Shown: piece by piece, positions 16,902-25,085 of the stretch
How positions within the stretch are numbered: the first letter of the stretch is position 1
How the letters are laid out: every line of letters begins with the position of its first letter
Source: Thiocapsa bogorovii
GTDB lineage: Bacteria > Pseudomonadota > Gammaproteobacteria > Chromatiales > Chromatiaceae
Direction of reading: 5' to 3'
Assembly (NCBI RefSeq): GCF_021228795.1
Contig: NZ_CP089309.1
Coordinates: 4,027,501 to 4,091,500 of the forward strand
Length of the DNA stretch: 64,000 bases
Notes under the pieces: generated by a model
Databases searched by the model: none
Seen by the model: the letters and a program-made list of their open reading frames with translations, nothing else
Told to the model about the DNA's origin: nothing
Program-made: the position numbers and the translations under genes

Positions 16902-19790
16902 ATGATCGACGCAATCCGTGATTATGGATTTCTGTACTGGGAGCGCTTTCTTCGCAGCCGGCTCTTCATGGTCCTGCTGCGGCCCGTCATCATTACCCTC
17001 ATTACGCTCAACTCCATCGTGACCCGCCGGCGCATGAGCCATGAGAACGGGCTCGTGGTTCGGGGGCAGGCGAGGATTCTCGGCGATGTGGATCTGCCGC
17101 CCAACGGCTTCTTCACGCCGGGTAAGGTGTTCCCATGCCGGCTTCGGCATGCCTCCGTAAGCTTCCTCGACGATGCGGCTCTGGTGGTGCGCGGCGCCTC
17201 GGTGAAGTTCGCGGACGAGGCCGTCGACAGTCCGTTCGACATGCTGATGAACAACGGCAACAGCACGCCGTTCTGGAACATGGATACCTTTCTCCAGTTT
17301 ACGCTCGCGCGTATTCGCGGAGGACGTGCCCATTTGATCGATTATTTCAAGCGCAATCCGCGCTGCTACATGAACGTGCGCGATGCCTTGCGTCGCGATC
17401 CATCGAGCTTTGCAAACCTCCATTATTATTCGCAGATCCCCCTGCGCTTCATCGCCGAAGACGCCGTCGTGCGCTATGCGAAATTTCGACTGATCCCGTG
17501 GGACGAGATTCCGGAGCGCGACGGGATCCCGGACGAGGCCGATCTACACACGCCGTGGTTTCAGCAGGCGAAGCCGAACGAGCGGCGAGGGCGCAATTAC
17601 CTCAAGGACGAGTACCGAAGGCGTCTCGACAAGCAACACGTGCGCTACCGGTTCCAGATCCAGCTTCTGGACTGGCGCGATTCGGATGATCGGGACTACG
17701 AGCTGTCCTCGCTCTATCCCTGGAATGAAGACGACTGTCCCTGGCGGGATCTCGCCGAGGTGACCATCACCGAAGCGCTCGACGACGCCGAGGGCAATGA
17801 ATGCCTGTTCAGCCTGCGTCACCTGCCGCAGTCGGTGTTGCAGACGATCCCTGCCCGGAACTTCAGAGACGGGCCGTCCATCGACTATCTGCGCTTGGCC
17901 GGGTGGTGGCCGCGACGTGCGCGGGTCTTGATGTATCGACTGCGCGGCCAGCCGCCGCGGATCCCCGACGAGCGCAGCGAGCCTGCCGAGGCCTACGCCG
18001 ACGAGACCGTCTCGCCCGTCGTCTCCGACGATGTCTACAGGCGGCCCTGTCTGCCGCAACACGACACGCCCGAGCGCCTTGAAGAGCGCAGGGAGCAGCT
18101 CGAGAAGGCGCGCGGCATCTATCAATTTCTGCACGGCTTTATCCAGGTCGAGCCGACCGGCGTTCGGCCCCCGTGGGATCCGCCGCCCTGGTATCGACGG
18201 GTCTTCAAGATCTACGAGCCCGAGCCCGAGGATCGCAAAACCGTCCCGGTTCCGCTGCCGCCTTTCGTGCGCGAGCTGCCTTTAGCCGAGCGCTACAGCC
18301 GCTATATCCAAGGCCGTATCTACCGGATCGTCGGGGTCTCCTACCTGGCCTTGGCATTGAGTCGGATCGAGAACTGGCTCGCCAAAAAGAAGGGTCTCGA
18401 CATCTATCGTTTTCTGCTCTGGGGCTTTCGCGACAAGCCGCCGACCATGGATCGTTGGCGCGATGATGCCGAGTTTGCCCGCCAACGGGTGGCGGGGGTC
18501 AATCCGCGCATGATTCGCCTCTTCGACGAGATCCCCGCCAACTTTCCGGTCACCGATGCGGCCCTGGACGGCCTGCTCGATCCGGGCGAGACACTCGCCT
18601 CGGCGATGAAGAAGAAGCAGCTTTATTGGTGCAACTACGCAATACTCGAAGGGATCTCGGTTAAGCCCGGACGGCATCTTGCCCATCCCATCGCCCTGTT
18701 CTACGTGAACGGCGAGAGACGATTGATGCCCGTTGCCATCCAGCTCTTCCAGCGTCCCGAGGCAGGTCCGATCTTCACCCCCAAAGACGATCCGGGGCTT
18801 TGGCTGGCGGTGAAGACCTTCACGCAATCCGCCGACGCCCAGGTCCACGAGGTGGTGGAGCATCTTCTGAGTACGCACCTGATCGTCGAGCTCTTCAAGG
18901 TCGCCATGCGTCGGACCCTTCCCGATGCGCATCCCGTCAACAAACTCTTGGCGCCCCATCTGGCCTACACCATGGCGGTGAATACCTCGGCGCGCACCCA
19001 ACTGCTGGCGCCGGGTGGCCCCATCGATTCCACCATGGCCGTCGGTTCGAAAGGGGCCTTCGAGCTGATGGCGCGGGCCTGGCGGGATCACCCGATCTTG
19101 GACGCGCAGGATGTCCCGCTCGATCTGAAGGCGCGCGGAGTGGACGATGTCGAGGCATTGCCCGACTATCCTTGGCGCGACGATGCCCTTAAACTCTGGG
19201 GGGTCGTCCAGCGTTATGTCGCGGCCATGGTCGAGCACTTCTATGCGAGCGACGACGATGTCGCAGAGGATGACGAGTTGCAGGCCTTCCACGCCGAGAT
19301 TCGCGATCCGCGGGGCGGGGGCGTCCGGGGCATTCCGGGCGGCGAAGTGGGTTTCCGGACCCGCGACGAGCTGAGCGGGTTTCTGACCCGGATCATCTAC
19401 ACGGCCTCGGCCGGCCATGCGGCGGTGAACAACGGCCAGTACGATTGTTTCGGCTTTATTCCGAACGTCCCGGGCGCGCTCTATCGACCGCCGCCGCGGG
19501 AGAAGGATGTGAGCTGGAGCGAGCGGGACCTCGAACGTGCGCTACCCGATTTGCGCACCGCATCCACTCAGATCCTCATGGTCCGGCTGTTGTCGCGTCG
19601 GACCGAGATGCCGATCGGGCGGTATGCTCCGGCCTTTTTCGCCGGAACCCAGTCGGTGCTGCCGATCGTTACCCGTTTTCGGCGCGACTTGCATGCGTTG
19701 AGCCTGGAGATCGAGAGGCGCAATCGCGGTCGCGATGTTCCTTACACCTACCTGGATCCGAAACAGGTCCCTCAAAGTATCGTGACATGA
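16902..19790 (+). CDS. Catalase-related haem domain fused to lipoxygenase
   Basis: A 962-residue fusion. Residues about 50-350 look like a catalase-related haem protein (allene oxide synthase type): F-F-T-P-G-K-V-F-P-C-R-L-R-H83, then V-R-G-A-S-V-K-F, then N-N-G-N, and R341-V-L-M-Y345 matching the R-x3-Y proximal haem ligand. Residues about 390-962 are a lipoxygenase: iron ligands H649 and H654 in H-E-V-V-E-H-L-L-S-T-H, H839 and N843 in G-H-A-A-V-N-N-G-Q-Y, and C-terminal ...P-Q-S-I-V-T. Fusions of this kind (coral, Anabaena) oxygenate polyunsaturated fatty acids and convert the hydroperoxide to an epoxide. The last residue is Thr instead of the usual Ile or Val. Its stop overlaps the kinase-cyclase start by 4 bp. 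N-terminal residues 10-40 are hydrophobic and could associate with membrane. Confidence 0.88.
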   Translation: MIDAIRDYGFLYWERFLRSRLFMVLLRPVIITLITLNSIVTRRRMSHENGLVVRGQARILGDVDLPPNGFFTPGKVFPCRLRHASVSFLDDAALVVRGASVKFADEAVDSPFDMLMNNGNSTPFWNMDTFLQFTLARIRGGRAHLIDYFKRNPRCYMNVRDALRRDPSSFANLHYYSQIPLRFIAEDAVVRYAKFRLIPWDEIPERDGIPDEADLHTPWFQQAKPNERRGRNYLKDEYRRRLDKQHVRYRFQIQLLDWRDSDDRDYELSSLYPWNEDDCPWRDLAEVTITEALDDAEGNECLFSLRHLPQSVLQTIPARNFRDGPSIDYLRLAGWWPRRARVLMYRLRGQPPRIPDERSEPAEAYADETVSPVVSDDVYRRPCLPQHDTPERLEERREQLEKARGIYQFLHGFIQVEPTGVRPPWDPPPWYRRVFKIYEPEPEDRKTVPVPLPPFVRELPLAERYSRYIQGRIYRIVGVSYLALALSRIENWLAKKKGLDIYRFLLWGFRDKPPTMDRWRDDAEFARQRVAGVNPRMIRLFDEIPANFPVTDAALDGLLDPGETLASAMKKKQLYWCNYAILEGISVKPGRHLAHPIALFYVNGERRLMPVAIQLFQRPEAGPIFTPKDDPGLWLAVKTFTQSADAQVHEVVEHLLSTHLIVELFKVAMRRTLPDAHPVNKLLAPHLAYTMAVNTSARTQLLAPGGPIDSTMAVGSKGAFELMARAWRDHPILDAQDVPLDLKARGVDDVEALPDYPWRDDALKLWGVVQRYVAAMVEHFYASDDDVAEDDELQAFHAEIRDPRGGGVRGIPGGEVGFRTRDELSGFLTRIIYTASAGHAAVNNGQYDCFGFIPNVPGALYRPPPREKDVSWSERDLERALPDLRTASTQILMVRLLSRRTEMPIGRYAPAFFAGTQSVLPIVTRFRRDLHALSLEIERRNRGRDVPYTYLDPKQVPQSIVT

Positions 19791-22700
19791 TCCAGCCGGC
19801 CATCCTCGCACGAGCGGCTTCACCGACATTGCTGGATCCGATTCGCCGTGGCCAAACCTTCACCGTCTATCGAGGCCGTCTCGCCGACGGCCAATCGGTC
19901 ATCTGCAAGACGGTGAGCGGGCGGCGTTGGACCCCGGACGCCATCGCCCGACTGGAGAACGAGTACGCCATCACGCGTGGACTGACCCACCCCGGTCAGA
20001 TCGCGGCGCGTGCCCTGATCAGGACCGATCAGGGGCCCATGCTGGTGTCCGACGATCTGGGCGATCGTTCTCTGGATACGGTCACGACCTTGCCGCTGCC
20101 GCCCGAGACGGTCCTGCGCATCGCTGTGGAGCTCGCGCGGATCTTGGCCGACCTTCACCAGGTCCAAGGTATCGTCCATCGCGATATCAAGCCGTCGAAC
20201 CTGATCGTCGACGAAGGCTTCAGCAGGGTCAGGCTCATCGACTATTGTCTGGCCATTCGGGCCGCCGACCTCGCCGAGGAGCCGGCCGGTGCCTTCGCGG
20301 CGAAGGGTACGCTGGCCTACATGGCGCCCGAGCAGTCCGGCCGCATGAACCGTCAGGTCGATTGGCGTGCCGACCTTTACGCCTTCGGCATCCTGCTCTA
20401 CGAGCTGCTGACCGGGCGGGTACCCTTCGCGGACCCGGATCCCGCGACCCTGATCCACCGGCATTTGACCGAGATCCCGCCGGCTCCGCACGATCTTTGC
20501 GACGCCATCCCGACCGCGTTGTCCGACGCGGTGATGAGGCTGATCCGCAAGAACCCGGAAGATCGGTTCCAGACGGCGACGGACTTCATCAACGCCGTCG
20601 AGCGGCCGGGCGATCGTGGCGCTCCGATGCCCAGCATGCTGCGGATCCCGGATCGCCTCTACGGCCGCGAGGCGATGATCGACCGGTTGACCGGTCTCAT
20701 GGCGGTCGATGGCCGGCGCGGCGGCAGACTGTTGCGCATCGCGGGCCAGTCGGGCATCGGAAAGTCTGCGCTGGTCGAGCGGCTGGTGGCGCCGATCGTC
20801 GCCCACGGCGGTCATTTCATCCAAGGCAAGTTCGATCAGACCGAGCGGGCCCGTCCCTACGCCCCCTTCGTCCAGGCCTTCAACGCACTCTTGCGCAGTC
20901 TTCTGGCGGGGACGACCGAGCAGGTCGATGCCTGGCGCGCCCATCTGCTCGATGCGCTCAGCCCCAATGCTCGGGTGGTGCTCGACCTCCTGCCCGGATA
21001 CGAGGCCTTGCTCGGCCCTCAGCCGCCTGTGGCCAAGTTGGGTCTGAACGAGGCTCAGATCCGCATGTCTCTGGTGTTTCGCCGGTTCGTGGGCGCGTTG
21101 GCGCGTTCGGAATCGCCGCTGGTGATCTTCATCGACGACCTGCAGTGGTCCGACAGCGCCTCCCGCGCGTTGATCGAGCTGCTTCTGACGGACACCGAGA
21201 TCGGCTACCTGACGATCCTGACCGCCTATCGAGACAACGAGATCGGGGCTGGGCACCCTGTGGCCGGGCTGTTCGCGACGCTGGAGGAGAAGCTCGGGCT
21301 TCCACCCGTCATCGAGGTGGGACCGCTCGGGCATGCGGCGGTGTCCGAGCTCTTGGCCGACGCCTTGGGGCACCCGGCAGCCGAGGTGGAGGGTCTGGCG
21401 GCGCGCGTGGTCGCCAAGACCGGCGGCAACCCGTTCTTCGTGCAGCAGTTCCTGAGGGCGCTTCAGCGCAAACGGCTGCTCCTCTACGATGCGGCGACCG
21501 GGCGTTGGCAGTGGGATCTCGCTGCGGTGGACTTGGAGCAGATCACCGACAATGTCGCCGATCTGGTCATCGAACGGATTCTGGAGCTGCCGGCGCCGAC
21601 CCGTGAGATGGTCCAGATCGCGGCCTGTCACGGCAATCTGTTCGAGACCGAGATCCTGGCCCTGGCCGCCGAGCACGATCCGATCGAGATCGTGCGGCTG
21701 CTCGCCCCGGCACTCGAGGCCGATATCCTCCTCCGCGTCGACGACGAGGCCGGCGATCGGGTATTCCCCCGCCGCTATCGTTTCCAGCACGACCGAGTCC
21801 AGCAGGCGGCTCACGATCTGTTGTCGCAGGACCTGCGCGAGCAGATCCACGCCCGTATCGGTGCCTTGCTGCTCGAGAAGATCCCGGACCCCGCAGCGGT
21901 CGGGCGTCTGACCGAGATCACGGACCATCTGATCGCGGGGCAGCGCCGGCTCGACCCGGACGAGCGCCGGCGTCTGCGCGATTTAGCCCTGCAGGCGGCG
22001 CGCTTGACCAAGTCGGCCCTCGCCTACGACGCAGCCGTTCACTATCTGGATGTCGCCGATGCCATGCTGGGCGAGGACGCCTGGCGGCGCGAGCCCGATC
22101 TGGCGTTCGAGATCGCGCTTGAAAAGGCGCAGGCGGCCTATCTGCAGGACCGCACCGACCTCGCCGAGGAGATCGCCGACGGTCTGCTCGGGCGCGGCCG
22201 GCCGGCGCTGGATCAGGTCCGGGTGCTGGGGCTGATGGTCTTGCTGCATACCTCCCGGATGGCCTACGGCAGGGCGCTCGATGTGGGCCTGCGTGCACTG
22301 GCGCTGCTCGGCGAGAAGCTGCCCCGTCGGGTGCATTTGCTTCGGGTCGTCGCCGAGCTGGCGAGCGCCAAGACGCGTCTCGCCGGACGCACCACCCGCG
22401 ACCTGGCGGAGCTGCCGCGCATGCAGGACCCGCGCAAGCTCGCCGCCATGCAGATCATGGTCCTACTGGCGCCGCCGGCCTATTTCAGCGCGCCGAATCT
22501 GCTGCCCCTGATCGCACTGCGCATGGTCCAAATGTCCGTTCGGTACGGCAATGCGCCTGAGTCCGCCTACGCCTACGTCCTCTACGGCATGCTGCATTGC
22601 GCCGTTCTCGCGGATCCCGTGCGCGGTCTGGCCTACGGTGATCTGGCACGGCAGCTCGTCGTCGACCTGGACGCACGCGATCTCGAAGGCCGCATTCTCA

Positions 22701-25084
22701 TGATCTATGCGGGCTTCATCCAACACTGGTCTGCCCCCTTGGTCGAGACACTGCCGATCTTCCTGGAAGGGGCCGAAAAGGCAATCAGCGCGGGTGATCT
22801 CGAGCATCATGGATACCATCACTACGGACACGCATCCTACGCCTTCATGGGCGGGCTGCCGCTGGCGAAGGTGTCCGATTATCTCAAGAGTCACCAGGCC
22901 GCCGAGGGCGATGCGCGTCACGAAAAGACTCGACGTATCATGCGGATGGCGGGCTTCAGTATTGCGCGCATGCGGGGGCTGGAGGACGCGGCGTACCTGG
23001 CCGAAGGCGAGCGGGAGAGCGAAGACGAGAGCTTTGCCGTCTGGACCGAGCAGCGCGATGCCACCTCGCTCGCCTATTTCCACAAGTATCGGATGCTCGA
23101 TGCCCTCATGCGCGACGACTTTCGGGAGGTGCTCGCACGGGCGCGCGGGATGGAGGAGAATCTGAACGGCATCGTCTCCATGGCGTTCGAGCCCTTTTAC
23201 CAGTTTTACGAGGCCCTGGCCCTGATCGAGCTGGGCGCGACCGACGGGGTTGCACGCTCGGTCATGCGGCGTTCCCGGGCGTGGCGACTCACGCGGCGGC
23301 TGGAGCGTTGGGCCCGCCATGCCCCCGAGAACTTTGCCCATCGTGCACTGATGCTGCGGGCCGAGCTGGCCGCGGCCGGTGGTCGATCGGCCCGCGCCAT
23401 GGAGCTCTTCGACGCCGCCGTGACGGCCGCCCGGCGGGCCGGTGCCCTTCAGGATGTCGGTTTGTTCCTGGAGCGGGCGGCCCGCTTCTATCTCGGGCGC
23501 GGAGCCCGGACGGCGGCGGCGGGTTATCTCTCCGACGCCGTCGATGCCTTCGATGTCTGGGGGGCGAATGCCTGGTCGAAGGTGCTGGCCGAGCGCTACG
23601 CCGATCTGGTGCAGCCGCGCAACAGCGGGATGGCCGACGTGACCGAGACGGGTACGAGCAGCAGCGGCCACGGGCAGATCGTCGACAGTGCGACCCTGAT
23701 CCGCGCCGCCGCGGCACTGGCCCGCAAGGTCTCGCTCAAGGACGTGGTCACCGAGGTTATGCGCGCCATGGTGATCAATGCCGGTGCGACCCGCGGCGTT
23801 CTGCTGCTCGATGTCGACAACCGGTTACAGGTCGCGGCCGTCGGCGATGCCAAGGGCGATGTGCAAGTCTTGACCGACGGCTCGGCCGTCGAGCTGCATG
23901 GGATCCCTAACGGGTTGGTGAGCTTTGTGCGCCGCGCTTGTGAGCGTGTCGTGATGGACGACGCCTGCGCGGATCCGACCTTTCGATCCGATCCGCATAT
24001 CCGGGCGCATTCGGCCTTGTCGATTCTCTGCGTTCCGCTCTTGTCCAAGGGCGACGTCGTGGGGATGGTTTATCTCGAGAATGCCGGCGTGCGCGGGGCC
24101 TTCTCCGCGGATCGGTGCATCACGGTGGAGACCTTGGGGGCACAAGCGGCCGTCTCGATCGAGAACGCCCGTCTCTACGACTCGCTGCGCAGCTCGCTGG
24201 AGCGCCAGGCCGAGCTGACCTTCGCCCACGCTCGCTTCGTCCCGCACCAGTTCCTCGAAACCCTGGGTCGTCCGTCCATCGGGGACATCAAGCTCGGCGA
24301 CCACGTCCTGACCAAGGCATCGATTCTATTCTCGGATATCCGCGGCTTCACCTCGCTCGTCGAGGGCATGGCACCGGAAGACGCCATCGATTTCATCAAC
24401 ACCTATCTCGCCCGGATGGAGCCGGCGGTGCTGGCCGAGGGCGGATTCATCGATAATTATGTCGGCGATGCCATTATGGCCGTGTTCGACCGCGGCGCCG
24501 ATGCGTCCGTGCGCGCCGGTATCGCCATGCTGCGCAGTCTCGGGGAATGGACACGGCCCCGCGAGCTGCACGGCCAGTCACCGATCCGTATCGGTGTGGG
24601 CATTGCCACGGGAGAGATGATCTTCGGCACTATCGGCGCTGCCAACCGCCTCAAATGCGGTGTGGTCGGCGACACTGTCAACCTGGCTGCCCGTATCGAG
24701 GGATTGACCAAGCATTACGGCCTGGGCCTGTTGATCGGGGGGAATACCTACGCTTCGCTCGACGACCCGGAGTGTTACCTGATTCGGGAGATCGATCTCG
24801 TCACCGTGGCCGGTCGAGAGGCCCCGGTGCGACTTTACGAGGTCTTCGATGCGGATCCCGAGACCCTGCGCGATCAGAAGCTACGAGCCCGAGACGCCTT
24901 GTCGGAAGGGCTGCGCCTCTATCGGGCAGGCGACGACGATCACGCCGCGCGGACCTTCAGACTCTGTCGAGACCTTGCGCCGGATGATCCTCTGCCCGTG
25001 CTTTTGGCCAAGCGCTGCGGGCGTATCCGCGACCGCGTGTCCGCCGCGGCATGGGACGGGATCGAAAGGATCGGGCTGAAATAG
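19787..25084 (+). CDS. Ser/Thr kinase - AAA-type ATPase - GAF - class III nucleotide cyclase
   Basis: A 1765-residue signalling protein. Residues 1-275 are a protein kinase (K41, H131-R-D133, K135, N138; the DFG position reads D152-Y-C and the glycine loop is weak). About 285-700 is an ATPase module with Walker A G-Q-S-G-I-G-K-S and Walker B V-I-F-I-D-D-L-Q-W. A helical, TPR-like stretch follows to about 1280. About 1300-1460 is a GAF domain. About 1485-1690 is a class III cyclase with both metal Asp residues (D1517, D1561). The two purine-selecting positions read N1557 (Lys in adenylyl cyclases) and G1625 (Asp or Thr), so ATP or GTP preference is unclear. The ATG at 19787 overlaps the lipoxygenase stop as ATGA, indicating coupled translation. 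hypF starts 1 bp after its stop. Confidence 0.9.
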   Translation: MIQPAILARAASPTLLDPIRRGQTFTVYRGRLADGQSVICKTVSGRRWTPDAIARLENEYAITRGLTHPGQIAARALIRTDQGPMLVSDDLGDRSLDTVTTLPLPPETVLRIAVELARILADLHQVQGIVHRDIKPSNLIVDEGFSRVRLIDYCLAIRAADLAEEPAGAFAAKGTLAYMAPEQSGRMNRQVDWRADLYAFGILLYELLTGRVPFADPDPATLIHRHLTEIPPAPHDLCDAIPTALSDAVMRLIRKNPEDRFQTATDFINAVERPGDRGAPMPSMLRIPDRLYGREAMIDRLTGLMAVDGRRGGRLLRIAGQSGIGKSALVERLVAPIVAHGGHFIQGKFDQTERARPYAPFVQAFNALLRSLLAGTTEQVDAWRAHLLDALSPNARVVLDLLPGYEALLGPQPPVAKLGLNEAQIRMSLVFRRFVGALARSESPLVIFIDDLQWSDSASRALIELLLTDTEIGYLTILTAYRDNEIGAGHPVAGLFATLEEKLGLPPVIEVGPLGHAAVSELLADALGHPAAEVEGLAARVVAKTGGNPFFVQQFLRALQRKRLLLYDAATGRWQWDLAAVDLEQITDNVADLVIERILELPAPTREMVQIAACHGNLFETEILALAAEHDPIEIVRLLAPALEADILLRVDDEAGDRVFPRRYRFQHDRVQQAAHDLLSQDLREQIHARIGALLLEKIPDPAAVGRLTEITDHLIAGQRRLDPDERRRLRDLALQAARLTKSALAYDAAVHYLDVADAMLGEDAWRREPDLAFEIALEKAQAAYLQDRTDLAEEIADGLLGRGRPALDQVRVLGLMVLLHTSRMAYGRALDVGLRALALLGEKLPRRVHLLRVVAELASAKTRLAGRTTRDLAELPRMQDPRKLAAMQIMVLLAPPAYFSAPNLLPLIALRMVQMSVRYGNAPESAYAYVLYGMLHCAVLADPVRGLAYGDLARQLVVDLDARDLEGRILMIYAGFIQHWSAPLVETLPIFLEGAEKAISAGDLEHHGYHHYGHASYAFMGGLPLAKVSDYLKSHQAAEGDARHEKTRRIMRMAGFSIARMRGLEDAAYLAEGERESEDESFAVWTEQRDATSLAYFHKYRMLDALMRDDFREVLARARGMEENLNGIVSMAFEPFYQFYEALALIELGATDGVARSVMRRSRAWRLTRRLERWARHAPENFAHRALMLRAELAAAGGRSARAMELFDAAVTAARRAGALQDVGLFLERAARFYLGRGARTAAAGYLSDAVDAFDVWGANAWSKVLAERYADLVQPRNSGMADVTETGTSSSGHGQIVDSATLIRAAAALARKVSLKDVVTEVMRAMVINAGATRGVLLLDVDNRLQVAAVGDAKGDVQVLTDGSAVELHGIPNGLVSFVRRACERVVMDDACADPTFRSDPHIRAHSALSILCVPLLSKGDVVGMVYLENAGVRGAFSADRCITVETLGAQAAVSIENARLYDSLRSSLERQAELTFAHARFVPHQFLETLGRPSIGDIKLGDHVLTKASILFSDIRGFTSLVEGMAPEDAIDFINTYLARMEPAVLAEGGFIDNYVGDAIMAVFDRGADASVRAGIAMLRSLGEWTRPRELHGQSPIRIGVGIATGEMIFGTIGAANRLKCGVVGDTVNLAARIEGLTKHYGLGLLIGGNTYASLDDPECYLIREIDLVTVAGREAPVRLYEVFDADPETLRDQKLRARDALSEGLRLYRAGDDDHAARTFRLCRDLAPDDPLPVLLAKRCGRIRDRVSAAAWDGIERIGLK

Positions 25085-25085
25085 C

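Noticed and set aside
14143-16914. 923-codon open frame on the minus strand opposite the phosphodiesterase-CRP gene and part of the FadL gene
   Set aside because: It is antisense to a gene with clear domain motifs. The translation is Arg/Gly/His-rich without any family pattern, typical of open antisense frames in GC-rich DNA.
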